Notes under the pieces: model-generated
The model's database searches: none
What the model saw: only the letters and a program-made list of their open reading frames with translations
Told to the model about the DNA's origin: nothing
In this document: in pieces, positions 9,361 through 16,213 of the stretch
Position numbering within the stretch: position 1 is the stretch's first letter
Layout of the letters: each line of letters starts with the position of its first letter
From: an uncultured Sulfitobacter sp.
Lineage (GTDB): Bacteria > Pseudomonadota > Alphaproteobacteria > Rhodobacterales > Rhodobacteraceae
Length of the DNA: 64,000 bases
Assembly (NCBI GenBank): GCA_938003685.1
Contig: CALKXT010000047.1
Coordinates: 1-64,000 of the forward strand
Direction: 5' to 3'
Program-made: the position numbers and the translations under genes

Positions 9361-9659
9361 AGGTATTTGTTTGCGCGACCTGCACAGTGGACGGTGGTTT
9401 TGTCGATGTGATGCGCGACGGACTACCTAACCTAAACGTCATCAGTGTCGACTGCATGTCGGGTTGCACCCGCGCGCAAACAGTGGCGTTTCGCAGCCCC
9501 GGCAAAGTGGCGTATTTGTTTGGTGATATCACAGCAGATGATATGGTCGATTTGCAAAATTTCGCGCAGCTTTATCAGGCATCACAGGACGGCACCTTTG
9601 CGGATGCCCGCGTGCTGGGCAATTTGCGGACCAAAGCCATCGCACGGATACCGGGATGA
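9357..9659 (+). CDS. DUF1636 predicted metal-binding protein in the cob operon
   Basis: A 100-residue protein with CATC near the N-terminus (Cys6, Cys9) and CMSGC around residues 33-37, a four-cysteine pattern like that of thioredoxin-fold 2Fe-2S proteins and typical of DUF1636. The middle YLFGDITADDMVDLQNFAQLY segment is family-like. The GTG start overlaps the cobA stop and the end overlaps cobF, so it is co-translated with the cobalamin enzymes. No enzymatic step of the known pathway is assigned to it. A role in cobalt or iron handling, or in feeding electrons to a pathway enzyme, is inference from position only. Confidence 0.8.
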   Translation: MKVFVCATCTVDGGFVDVMRDGLPNLNVISVDCMSGCTRAQTVAFRSPGKVAYLFGDITADDMVDLQNFAQLYQASQDGTFADARVLGNLRTKAIARIPG

Positions 9660-10405
9660 ATATGCACCTCACTTTGATCGGCATCGGCACTGGCAACCCA
9701 GAGCACCTGACCCTGCAAGCGATCCGCGCGATCAATGAGCAGGATTTGATCCTGATCCCACACAAAGGCGAAGGAAAGGCTGACCTCGCTGAACTGCGCC
9801 GGGCGATTTGTGACGAAGTACTGACCAACACTGCCACAAAGATTGTGGAGTTTGATCTGCCGGTCCGGGATGAAAACACGGCTGACTATCGCAAGCGCGT
9901 TGATGATTGGCACGATGCGATTGCACTGACATGGCGGTCTGCGATGGCAGCCAACCCCGGCGCTAAAAAAGTCGCATTGCTGGTTTGGGGTGATCCATCG
10001 CTTTATGACAGCACTCTACGCATCGCCGCTCGGCTTGACCCGGCACCTACGCTTGACGTCATCCCCGGCATCACTTCACTGCACGCGCTAACAGCCGCCC
10101 ATGCGATCCCTGTGAACGATATCGGCGCACCGTTTCTCGTGACCACCGGACGGCGGTTGCGAGATGAAGGGTGGCCCGCAGGTGTGGATACTGTTGTGGT
10201 CATGCTGGACGGGGCCTGTGCGTTTCAATCTTTGCCATCTGAAAATTTGCATATCTGGTGGGGCGGATATGTAGGCATGAAAGAACAGATTATCTGCGAA
10301 GGGCCTGTTGCGGATGTTGGTGAGAAGATCGTAGCGATGCGGGCCGAAGCACGTGCGCATCATGGTTGGATCATGGATATCTATATTTTGCGCAAACTAC
10401 CCTGA
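9656..10405 (+). CDS. cobF: Precorrin-6A synthase (deacetylating) CobF
   Basis: Removes the acetyl group released by ring contraction and methylates C-1, converting precorrin-5 to precorrin-6A. The 249 residues show the CobF-specific features LTLIGIGTGNPEHLTLQAIRAI, LIPHKGEGKADLAELRR, LLVWGDPSLYDSTLRIA, IPGITSLHAL and WIMDIYILRKLP at the end. It starts by ATGA overlap with the DUF1636 gene and is the last gene of the operon in this window. arfB converges from the other strand with only 31 bases between, and no clear terminator was seen there. Confidence 0.95.
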   Translation: MNMHLTLIGIGTGNPEHLTLQAIRAINEQDLILIPHKGEGKADLAELRRAICDEVLTNTATKIVEFDLPVRDENTADYRKRVDDWHDAIALTWRSAMAANPGAKKVALLVWGDPSLYDSTLRIAARLDPAPTLDVIPGITSLHALTAAHAIPVNDIGAPFLVTTGRRLRDEGWPAGVDTVVVMLDGACAFQSLPSENLHIWWGGYVGMKEQIICEGPVADVGEKIVAMRAEARAHHGWIMDIYILRKLP

Positions 10406-10436
10406 AGGGACGCGCACACATCGCCCACCCTCAATC

Positions 10437-10859
10437 TTAGGTGCTTGGATCCACTTTGCCGCGCATGGCTTTGACCTCGCCTCTGACTTTCTTTGCCTTA
10501 AGGCGTCGTTTCTTTGACCCCAAAGTTGGCCGTGTGGCGATGCGCCTTTTTGGGGGCGTCAGGGCATTTTTGATCAATTCCGCCAATCGTTCACGCGCGA
10601 TATCGCGATTGCGTGCTTGTGATCTGGTTTCGTCACATTGAATGACCAACGCCCCTTCGTTTGTCCATCGCCGCCCAGCCAAACGGCGCAGGCGGGTTTT
10701 GACGGGTCCAGCAAGGGACGGGGATGTTGCCGCCTCAAACCGCAGTTCAACGGCAGAAGATACCTTGTTTACATTCTGCCCACCCGGCCCAGAGGCGCGC
10801 ATGAAGCTTTCAGTGAGTTCCCAATCTTGCAGGGCGATAGTGTCGGTAATGCGTAACAT
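10437..10859 (-). CDS. arfB: Ribosome-rescue peptidyl-tRNA hydrolase ArfB (YaeJ/ICT1 family)
   Basis: Releases nascent chains from ribosomes stalled without a stop codon, independently of tmRNA. The GGQ hydrolysis motif is present (ASGPGGQNVNKVSSAVELRF) and the basic C-terminal tail (KKRRLKAKKVRGEVKAMRGK) fits the family helix that enters the empty mRNA channel. The start is ATG 10859 (MLRITDTIALQDWELTES, 140 residues), the normal size; the 28 extra N-terminal residues in the track are not conserved-looking. The Shine-Dalgarno in front is weak. Upstream on the same strand lies a structured leader-like element with a mini-ORF and a strong hairpin. Confidence 0.9.
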   Translation of the reverse strand: MLRITDTIALQDWELTESFMRASGPGGQNVNKVSSAVELRFEAATSPSLAGPVKTRLRRLAGRRWTNEGALVIQCDETRSQARNRDIARERLAELIKNALTPPKRRIATRPTLGSKKRRLKAKKVRGEVKAMRGKVDPST

Positions 10860-10915
10860 GTCGCCAACATCGCATGACAGTTGGACAAGGTGAAGGGCGC
10901 GCAACGAAACGAAAT

Positions 10916-10941
10916 GGGCCGCCCCGGTAACGGAGCGGCCC
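10916..10941 (-). terminator. Strong GC hairpin in front of arfB (terminator or attenuator)
   Basis: GGGCCGC pairs with GCGGCCC, and inside it CCG pairs with CGG around a four-base loop. On the minus strand it is followed by ATTTCGTTT, a broken T-rich tract. It would end a short transcript carrying the mini-ORF, or attenuate read-through into arfB, whose start is 57 bases downstream. On the plus strand no T tract follows, so minus-strand use is favoured. Confidence 0.55.
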
Positions 10942-10954
10942 AATCGAATGGTTT

Positions 10955-10963
10955 AAGGAGGTG
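10955..10963 (-). promoter_or_regulatory. Anti-Shine-Dalgarno stretch downstream of the mini-ORF
   Basis: The minus strand reads CACCTCCTT, a perfect nine-base complement of the mini-ORF Shine-Dalgarno, lying between a small hairpin and the strong GC hairpin. CCUCC-type stretches are the active part of several alphaproteobacterial small RNAs, so it could act in cis on the mini-ORF or in trans on other mRNAs. The function is inference. Confidence 0.45.
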
Positions 10964-11016
10964 GGATCGGTTAGACCGACGATCCACTTCAGTGGTTTAG
11001 ACTGCCAAGGATTGCC

Positions 11017-11073
11017 CTAGCAGATACCCTCCAAAGCTGTTCCGACACCTCGCTCCAGTACCTTTCTTGACAC
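11017..11073 (-). CDS. Candidate 18-residue leader/mini-ORF upstream of arfB
   Basis: GTG-initiated ORF encoding MSRKVLERGVGTALEGIC, ending in TAG. It is preceded by AAAGGAGGTGATC, complementary over 13 bases to the expected 3' end of alphaproteobacterial 16S rRNA, with seven bases between GGAGG and the GTG. That is the strongest ribosome-binding site noticed in the window, placed on the smallest ORF. I do not recognise the peptide. It may be a true small protein, a leader peptide whose translation controls the downstream hairpin, or fortuitous. The ORF track shows it only as the tail of a longer frame (11017..11334). Confidence 0.4.
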   Translation of the reverse strand: MSRKVLERGVGTALEGIC

Positions 11074-11078
11074 TAGAT

Positions 11079-11091
11079 CACCTCCTTTACA
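11079..11091 (-). promoter_or_regulatory. Extended Shine-Dalgarno of the mini-ORF
   Basis: The minus strand reads AAAGGAGGTGATC, a full-length complement of the 16S 3' tail. Nine of its bases (AAGGAGGTG) are exactly complementary to CACCTCCTT, which lies about 115 bases downstream in the same transcript (10963-10955), so the site could be sequestered intramolecularly. Confidence 0.6.
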
Positions 11092-11093
11092 TT

Positions 11094-11107
11094 TGTTGAA
11101 CTCAACA
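11094..11107. promoter_or_regulatory. Perfect 14-bp palindrome-like dyad upstream of the mini-ORF
   Basis: TGTTGA and TCAACA are separated by two bases, directly upstream of the mini-ORF ribosome-binding site. It could be an operator for a dimeric regulator or part of an RNA hairpin. No regulator gene lies next to it. Confidence 0.35.
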
Positions 11108-11111
11108 GAAA

Positions 11112-11139
11112 CTTTGCACAGGTTTCCCCAAACGCAAAG
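11112..11139. repeat. Inverted repeat CTTTGC/GCAAAG
   Basis: Six-base arms enclose a 16-base spacer that itself holds GTTT-GGGG-AAAC (minus-strand reading), so a longer imperfect stem is possible. It lies 39 bases past the stop codon of the queuosine transporter gene, and no clear T tract follows on the minus strand. It may help end that transcript or form the 5' part of the structured element. Confidence 0.3.
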
Positions 11140-11177
11140 CACTTTTTTAGGCGGTGATTTAAACGGCGGCGTTGACG

Positions 11178-11798
11178 TTACGCCGCACGCATTAATTTCG
11201 CTGTGATCATGCGGAATGGCACAAGTGCCGCCAGCGCGATACATAGCTTTACAGCCCAATCTGCCACGGCCAGTGAAACCCAAAGGGGTGCAATGGGGCC
11301 AGCCCCCAGCAACGGCAGTATTTCCGCCGCCCAAGACACATCTGTGGCAGGGTGAATGAAAGACAAGCTGCCAGAGAACGCGATGCTAAAGAAGAGTGCC
11401 GTATCGATGCTGCTGCCGATCAAAGTGCTGATCAGTGGGGCACGCCACCATTTTCCATCCCGAAGTGCGGCAAAAATTGACACATCAAACAGCTGTGCAA
11501 CAAGGAAAGCCACGCCAGAACCGATAGCGATGCGCAAGGTGACCAATGGGCCGAATTCGCCCATGATTTGTGTGCCGATAAGTGAGCAGATCAGCCCAAC
11601 AACAAAACCAACCAGCACAACACGGCGCGCGGCAGATGCGCCATAAACGCGGTTCATGATATCAGTAACCAAAAAGGCAAAGGGATAGGTGAACGCCCCC
11701 CATGTCAGCCACTGGCCATATAGAAATTGGACAAGAATATTAGACGCCACAACGATTGTGGCCATGGCAAGGATGCCGGGAAGGTATGTGCGTGTCAT
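11178..11798 (-). CDS. Queuosine precursor transporter, YhhQ/VUT family
   Basis: Integral membrane protein of 206 residues with about six hydrophobic segments. The family-typical stretches are LTWGAFTYPFAFLVTDIMNRVYG, the charged segment FAALRDGKWWRAPLISTLIGSSIDTALFFSIAF and a C-terminal hydrophobic helix. Members import queuine precursors such as preQ0/preQ1 for tRNA modification. The start ATG at 11798 lacks a clear Shine-Dalgarno. A small CTGCG/CGCAG hairpin lies 38 bases upstream. I looked for a preQ1 riboswitch there and could not match the consensus. Confidence 0.85.
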   Translation of the reverse strand: MTRTYLPGILAMATIVVASNILVQFLYGQWLTWGAFTYPFAFLVTDIMNRVYGASAARRVVLVGFVVGLICSLIGTQIMGEFGPLVTLRIAIGSGVAFLVAQLFDVSIFAALRDGKWWRAPLISTLIGSSIDTALFFSIAFSGSLSFIHPATDVSWAAEILPLLGAGPIAPLWVSLAVADWAVKLCIALAALVPFRMITAKLMRAA

Positions 11799-11888
11799 AT
11801 GTAAACCGTTTTTTGCAAGGGTGCGGCGACTTGGCCTGCGGGAATCGCAGACTAGGGCGCTTTACGGTCTTGATGCGCTGGACGCAAC

Positions 11889-12788
11889 CTATTGCGTGAC
11901 GACAAACTCAAGGACTTGAGTGCGCTGGATCGATAGAAAGTTGTCGTCTGATATAAGAGTAAGGATTGTCTGACCGGCACCGTCACGCCAGACACTGATC
12001 GCCTCAAGGTTGTCAAAACGACCGGGGACAGAGGTCAACAACGTCACTTCGCCCCATTTCGCCGCACTTGGGTCAAAACGTCGAATACGCGATCTAAACC
12101 CCAAAGGTGTTGCCGCCCGTTCCAGCAGATACAGCAGTCCAGTATCGTCAAAATCGGCACCCACAGGCAAAAAGGGTCCACGCCGCGGAATGTGAGCCAC
12201 GATCCGCCATTCATTGTTGTTAAGTGTGTACACAGGAAAGGGCGATTTGCGACCACCAGACTTTTCAGGCAGGGCGTAGAGCATCCCGTGGGGATCAATT
12301 GCTAACGCCTCTAGACCCGCGTTCGGCTCAAACCGGGCAAAATCAGATGCCCCGACATACTTTGTCGTTCGCCCAGTGTTCAGGTCCAAATGTGTCACAC
12401 GATGATCATGCTCAAACGAGATAAAAGCTTGCCCATTCTGGTCAATGGCAAGCCCTTCGGCGTCGGTGCGCTTGCCCTTTAGAGGATTGCCGCTGGCATA
12501 TTTCAACGACGTTTGGCCAAGCACTTGTATCTTGGTAAAGGCGCCATTTTTGCGGATCATGCTCCCATGAACCAAGCTGCCTTTATCGGTGATCAGTGTA
12601 ATGCGCGCACCATCAGCGCTGACCTCAGCCCCAGAAAAGCCGCCAAACCATGGGTTCGACAGTGACCAGCTTACGTTGGACACCAGCCGTGCCTTTGGAT
12701 CAGCCAGCGCTGCAAACGGGATGCAGCAGGCCAACCCAATTGTTAACAGGACTTTGGCAAGGATTAGTTGTCCAGAACGGATTTGCAT
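11889..12788 (-). CDS. Esterase-like activity of phytase family protein (secreted)
   Basis: A 299-residue protein with a clear signal peptide (ILAKVLLTIGLACCIPFAALA) and a beta-propeller-like phytase/esterase-like domain (PF13449 type): repeated GGFSGAEVSADG, DAEGLAIDQNGQAFISFEHDHRV, AGLEALAIDPHGMLYALPE and the closing NLEAISVWRDGAGQTILTLISDDNF. The substrate is unknown. Its first 25 bases overlap the end of mepA and it is probably co-transcribed with mepA and the MFS gene. The gene is usual in this lineage as far as I recall. Confidence 0.8.
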   Translation of the reverse strand: MQIRSGQLILAKVLLTIGLACCIPFAALADPKARLVSNVSWSLSNPWFGGFSGAEVSADGARITLITDKGSLVHGSMIRKNGAFTKIQVLGQTSLKYASGNPLKGKRTDAEGLAIDQNGQAFISFEHDHRVTHLDLNTGRTTKYVGASDFARFEPNAGLEALAIDPHGMLYALPEKSGGRKSPFPVYTLNNNEWRIVAHIPRRGPFLPVGADFDDTGLLYLLERAATPLGFRSRIRRFDPSAAKWGEVTLLTSVPGRFDNLEAISVWRDGAGQTILTLISDDNFLSIQRTQVLEFVVTQ

Positions 12789-13708
12789 TGTGCGGGCAAG
12801 TCAGCGAGCAACAATTCACGCCTGGGTTTTGGCTTTGGCGCGTTTGGGTCTCTGGGTTTAGCTTTGGGTGGGTTCAGGATGTTGGCCTGCCATTCGCGCG
12901 CATCAGCGCAACCATCCCCGGCAGGTGGTGGCGTCTGATTGGTGCAGCCGCGCGCGCCTTTGGGACATCCTAGGCGCACGTGAAAATGATAGTGGTGACC
13001 GTACCATGGGCGGATTTTGCGCAGGTAAGCGCGGTTACCTTTTTCATCAGCACACATTTGCACCTTGGCACCCGGAAATACAAAGATACGTTCAACGCGC
13101 GGATCTTCTGCTGCTGCTTTTAGGATTTCATGGTGCGCGCGTGTCCAGCTGCTGTTGACGTAGGCACCATTCGCGCGGCGTGTTGAAATGGACGAAATAT
13201 TCTCACGCTGTTTGCGTGACAGGTCCAGAGACTTGGCTGGCAACATCCAAATATCTGCATCAAGACCAATTTGGTGACTACGGTGTCCCGTTAACATTGG
13301 GCCGCCACGTGCTTGGCTCATGTCACCGACATATAGGCCTGCCCAACCGGGTTGCTGCGCGGCTTTGACGCTCAACTTCTTTACCATATCGATGGTTTCA
13401 GGATGCGCCCAGTTGCGATTGCGCGACAGCCGCATCGCCTGCCATGTTGGCCCCGTTTCAGGCAATTCCATACCACCAGCAAGGCACCCCTTGGCGTAAC
13501 TGCCATAGGCGGCCGGTGATTGGGACGATGCAGAGCTTTTAGCACCAAAGAGTTTTTTGGCCTGCACATTGCTTAGCGCGCCACCGGATGACCCGATGGT
13601 GGGCAAGATCACGGATTTGCCACTGATATCTTTGCTGGACTTGCCGCCGCCACAAGCAGTTAACGTCAGCGCAAGTGCAACACCGCAAATAAGGCGTGTA
13701 AGGATCAT
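12764..13708 (-). CDS. mepA: Penicillin-insensitive murein endopeptidase MepA (M74), lipoprotein
   Basis: Zinc metallopeptidase that cleaves D-Ala-mDAP cross-links in peptidoglycan. The 314 residues begin with a lipoprotein signal (ICGVALALTLTAC, lipobox LTAC), followed by a low-complexity linker and the catalytic domain with GHRSHQIGLDADIWM and HYHFHVRLGCP, which contain the metal-binding His and Asp of M74. The C-terminus has a proline/lysine-rich stretch. The start overlaps the stop of the MFS gene (ATGA), and its 3' end overlaps the phytase-like gene by 25 bases. Confidence 0.92.
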   Translation of the reverse strand: MILTRLICGVALALTLTACGGGKSSKDISGKSVILPTIGSSGGALSNVQAKKLFGAKSSASSQSPAAYGSYAKGCLAGGMELPETGPTWQAMRLSRNRNWAHPETIDMVKKLSVKAAQQPGWAGLYVGDMSQARGGPMLTGHRSHQIGLDADIWMLPAKSLDLSRKQRENISSISTRRANGAYVNSSWTRAHHEILKAAAEDPRVERIFVFPGAKVQMCADEKGNRAYLRKIRPWYGHHYHFHVRLGCPKGARGCTNQTPPPAGDGCADAREWQANILNPPKAKPRDPNAPKPKPRRELLLADLPAQCKSVLDN

Positions 13709-15078
13709 TTTTCAAAATCTCCGTTCGGTTTAACCCATGCTAGCAGAACCAGCCCCAAGATGAACAGGCCCACGACAGGCGTAATACCAAGGCGTTGGCT
13801 GCCTGTGATATCGGTTGTAACCGCGATGAGCGCAGGTGCTATGAAAGCCGTCGCTTTGCCTGACAGCGCATAAAGACCAAAGGATTCGGTCATCCGTTCT
13901 GGATTGCCTTGGCGCGTCATCATGTTGCGTGATGATGCTTGCAATGCACCACCTGCCGCCCCAATTAGCGCACCTGCGACATAGAACATGATATCAGGCA
14001 GGGCAGACCCTTCTGGGACGTTTACCCACAAAACGGAAGTAGGGGTGAGTGAGATGATCAAGCAGGCAGTGAAGATCAGTATGATACAGCAAAAGACAAT
14101 CACCGGCATGGGGCCAAATCGACGATCAACGCGGCCACCAATGACACAAAAAACTGCGCCAGAAATTGCTGCAAGAATCCCAAAAATGCCTATCTTCTGG
14201 ATCGACCACTCCAGCACACCGGATGCGTACAAACCGCCAAAGGTGTACATGCCATTCAAGGCATCCCTGTAAAACATCGATGACCCCAGGTACGCCATCA
14301 ATGAAGGGTGGCGCGGTAAATCTCGCAAGGTTTGGCTAAGATCGCGAATACCTTTGCCAAGCTTATAGCGTGCAGCGGCAGGTTTTGGCGTATCGCGCAT
14401 GAACATGAAAAACGGAATCATAAACACAGCATACCAAATCGCTGTCAGCGGCCCGACGGCGCGGGTGTCAGCCTTTGTAATAGGGTCCAGACCAAAGAGC
14501 GGTGAAAACCCTGCCATTGTTTTGCCGTTTGCCCCACTTTGAAACAGGGCGATGATGACAATCAACGCCAACACCCCGCCAGCATAGCCAAAGGCCCAAC
14601 CATCCCCAGAAATGCGCCCACGCTCATCGGCGTCCGGCGACAGTTCTGGCAAATAGGCATTGGTAAAGATTGTCGCGAACTCCATCCCGATCAGGCCAAT
14701 GCCAAAAAAGAACAATGCCCAAATTACAGAGAAATCTTGCGGTGCAGTCCACCAAAGCGCACCTGCCCCGACGACATAGAGCGTCGAAAATAGCCATATC
14801 CATGGCAGACGCTTGCCAGATGAATCTGCGACAGCCCCAAGAATGGGCGCAAGTATCGCGATGGTGATGCCAGCAATTGCCAATCCGTAGCCCCAATAGG
14901 CCTGCGCCTGTGCCTTGGCGGCAGATAGGTCCATGCCACCCTCAACCAGCGCAGCAGTCGCAGTTTGGGCAAAGTAAGGGCCAAAGATAAACGTCAACAT
15001 CAACGTATTATACGGCTGGCTGGCCCAATCGAAAAAGTACCAACCCCAGATGCGCTTGCGTGCTGTGATGTTTGCCAT
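13705..15078 (-). CDS. MFS transporter, UMF1 (Atg22-like) family
   Basis: A 457-residue protein with about 12 hydrophobic segments. The N-terminal KRIWGWYFFDWASQPYNTL is the signature of the UMF1/Atg22-like branch of the major facilitator superfamily. Other conserved pieces are PILGAVADSSGKRLPW and GGALQASSRNMMTRQ. The substrate is not known; the yeast Atg22 relatives export amino acids from vacuoles, which does not transfer directly. It is the first gene of a likely operon with mepA and the phytase-like gene. Confidence 0.88.
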   Translation of the reverse strand: MANITARKRIWGWYFFDWASQPYNTLMLTFIFGPYFAQTATAALVEGGMDLSAAKAQAQAYWGYGLAIAGITIAILAPILGAVADSSGKRLPWIWLFSTLYVVGAGALWWTAPQDFSVIWALFFFGIGLIGMEFATIFTNAYLPELSPDADERGRISGDGWAFGYAGGVLALIVIIALFQSGANGKTMAGFSPLFGLDPITKADTRAVGPLTAIWYAVFMIPFFMFMRDTPKPAAARYKLGKGIRDLSQTLRDLPRHPSLMAYLGSSMFYRDALNGMYTFGGLYASGVLEWSIQKIGIFGILAAISGAVFCVIGGRVDRRFGPMPVIVFCCIILIFTACLIISLTPTSVLWVNVPEGSALPDIMFYVAGALIGAAGGALQASSRNMMTRQGNPERMTESFGLYALSGKATAFIAPALIAVTTDITGSQRLGITPVVGLFILGLVLLAWVKPNGDFEK

Positions 15079-15142
15079 ATCAAACCCGTTCTTTGTTACC
15101 TGACGGTAGAGCAGGGCAGCGGGTTGTACGCAAGTTAAGCTT

Positions 15143-15691
15143 TTAGGCTACCGCGTCCTGCATCGGTGGCCATGGGCGGTGCGCGTCGGCAGCGCACCAT
15201 TCAACTACCCAGTCAGGCATGGGCGGTGAGGTTGTGGGTTGATCCAATGCAGTCAGGACACGTTCAGGTGCGATAATGCCGTTCTTGTCGGTCACCGCAG
15301 AGCGATACAGAACATGGCTCGCGCATTCGCCGTTTCGTTTCCACATGCTTTGTTCCAGATAGATAAACTTGTCATCCCAGCACAACGCCCGGCTGCGCAT
15401 CTCGAAACGCTCAAATCCGCGAATACGACGACGAAACCGGGTTGATGTACCCGCCATGGTCAACCCCCATCCCTCACGCTTGAGCATCCCGAGCATTCCT
15501 GCGCGTTGTGCCATTGCGGTGCGACCCAGATCATAGAGCGACAAGGCGCGACCGTTGTTCAGCTCTAGCCAAACGTCCAGATCATGGGGCCAGCAGATGT
15601 GCTGGCTGATGTGAACCTCGGTCAGAGTTTTAAGTGGGGGCTGACGGCTCGCCAGCCAAACGTCTTTGATCATGCGAACAAATGGGAACAT
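15143..15691 (-). CDS. Thioesterase-like protein (hotdog fold, 4HBT type)
   Basis: A 182-residue protein with the pattern WPHDLDVWLELNNGRALSLYDLGR near residues 34-57, the active-site region of 4-hydroxybenzoyl-CoA thioesterase-like and THEM6-like hotdog proteins (Asp in WPHDLD, NNGR). A central RFRRRIRGFERFEMRSR and DDKFIYLEQSMW follow the family. The acyl-CoA substrate is unknown. The ATG is preceded by AAGGAGA at good distance. Confidence 0.75.
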   Translation of the reverse strand: MFPFVRMIKDVWLASRQPPLKTLTEVHISQHICWPHDLDVWLELNNGRALSLYDLGRTAMAQRAGMLGMLKREGWGLTMAGTSTRFRRRIRGFERFEMRSRALCWDDKFIYLEQSMWKRNGECASHVLYRSAVTDKNGIIAPERVLTALDQPTTSPPMPDWVVEWCAADAHRPWPPMQDAVA

Positions 15692-15817
15692 ATTGGCGTC
15701 TCCTTTGCCCCCTCAGGTACATTCGGACACGGCGGCGTCAACCATGAACCTCGCGGCACTCTTGCGGTTTAGCGTCACGGCGCTTAATTGACATGCACCA
15801 CCTTGAAAGGGTCTGCC

Positions 15818-16105
15818 ATGACATCGCTTTTTGAAATCTTGATGCTGCTGTTGAACATCGTTTGGTTCATCATCATCGCGCATGTAATCATGTCTTGGTT
15901 GATCAATTTCCAGGTGCTGAATTTACGTCAGCCTCTGGTTGCGCAAATCTGGGATGGTCTGAACCGTTTGCTGGAACCTGTCTATAGCCGTGTACGTGCC
16001 TTCCTTCCTGCTGTGGGTGGTCTTGATCTTGCTCCATTGGTTGTTTTGATCTCAGTTGCGATTCTAAGGATCGTTTTGATCAATAATGCTGCGGCGTTCT
16101 ACTAG
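15818..16105 (+). CDS. YggT family membrane protein
   Basis: A 95-residue protein with two hydrophobic segments and the family signature FQVLNLRQPLVAQIWDGLNRLLEPVYSRVR between them. YggT proteins are linked to cell-division site placement and osmotic tolerance in some bacteria. The start is ATG 15818 (MTSLFEILMLL) with GAAAGGG seven bases upstream; the track start at 15788 adds ten residues without support. Confidence 0.85.
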   Translation: MTSLFEILMLLLNIVWFIIIAHVIMSWLINFQVLNLRQPLVAQIWDGLNRLLEPVYSRVRAFLPAVGGLDLAPLVVLISVAILRIVLINNAAAFY

Positions 16106-16131
16106 GCTAATACTGCTTTTGTATATTTTCA

Positions 16132-16157
16132 GAACAATGAAGCGCAAGGCCTTGTTC
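16132..16157. repeat. Inverted repeat between yggT and recQ
   Basis: GAACAA and TTGTTC are separated by 14 bases. The spacing does not match the alphaproteobacterial SOS box (GAAC-N7-GTTC), and no T tract follows. It could be a weak hairpin after yggT or a binding site in front of recQ. Confidence 0.25.
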
Positions 16158-16213
16158 ACCTATTCTTAGTGTGGGAGTCTGCACAAAAGAGCAGATAATT
16201 TGCAGGTCCCCAC

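Larger units (their letters stand above)
10860..11177 (-). other. Structured intergenic region between the queuosine transporter and arfB
   Basis: A 318-base gap with no conventional gene. Read on the minus strand from 11177 it holds: a stem (CTTTGC/GCAAAG, 11139-11112), a perfect short palindrome (11107-11094), an extended Shine-Dalgarno (AAAGGAGGTGATC), an 18-codon GTG mini-ORF (11073-11017), two small, partly overlapping hairpins (CCACT/AGTGG at 10995-10984; GGATCG/CGATCC at 10985-10964), a CACCTCCTT stretch (10963-10955) and a strong GC hairpin (10941-10916). arfB starts 57 bases further on. The amount of ordered structure suggests a regulatory leader or small RNA. The components are listed separately. 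Confidence 0.55.

Noticed and set aside
11079-11091. Plus-strand GATCACCTCCTTT as a 16S rRNA 3' end or rRNA remnant
   Set aside because: No other rRNA sequence flanks it; the minus-strand reading as Shine-Dalgarno in front of a GTG explains it better.
11799-11888. preQ1 riboswitch before the queuosine transporter
   Set aside because: A hairpin and an A-run are present, but the class I, II or III consensus could not be matched by eye; kept only as a finding to test.
16132-16157. LexA (SOS) box in front of recQ
   Set aside because: GAAC and GTTC are present, but the spacing is far from the N7 of the alphaproteobacterial box.
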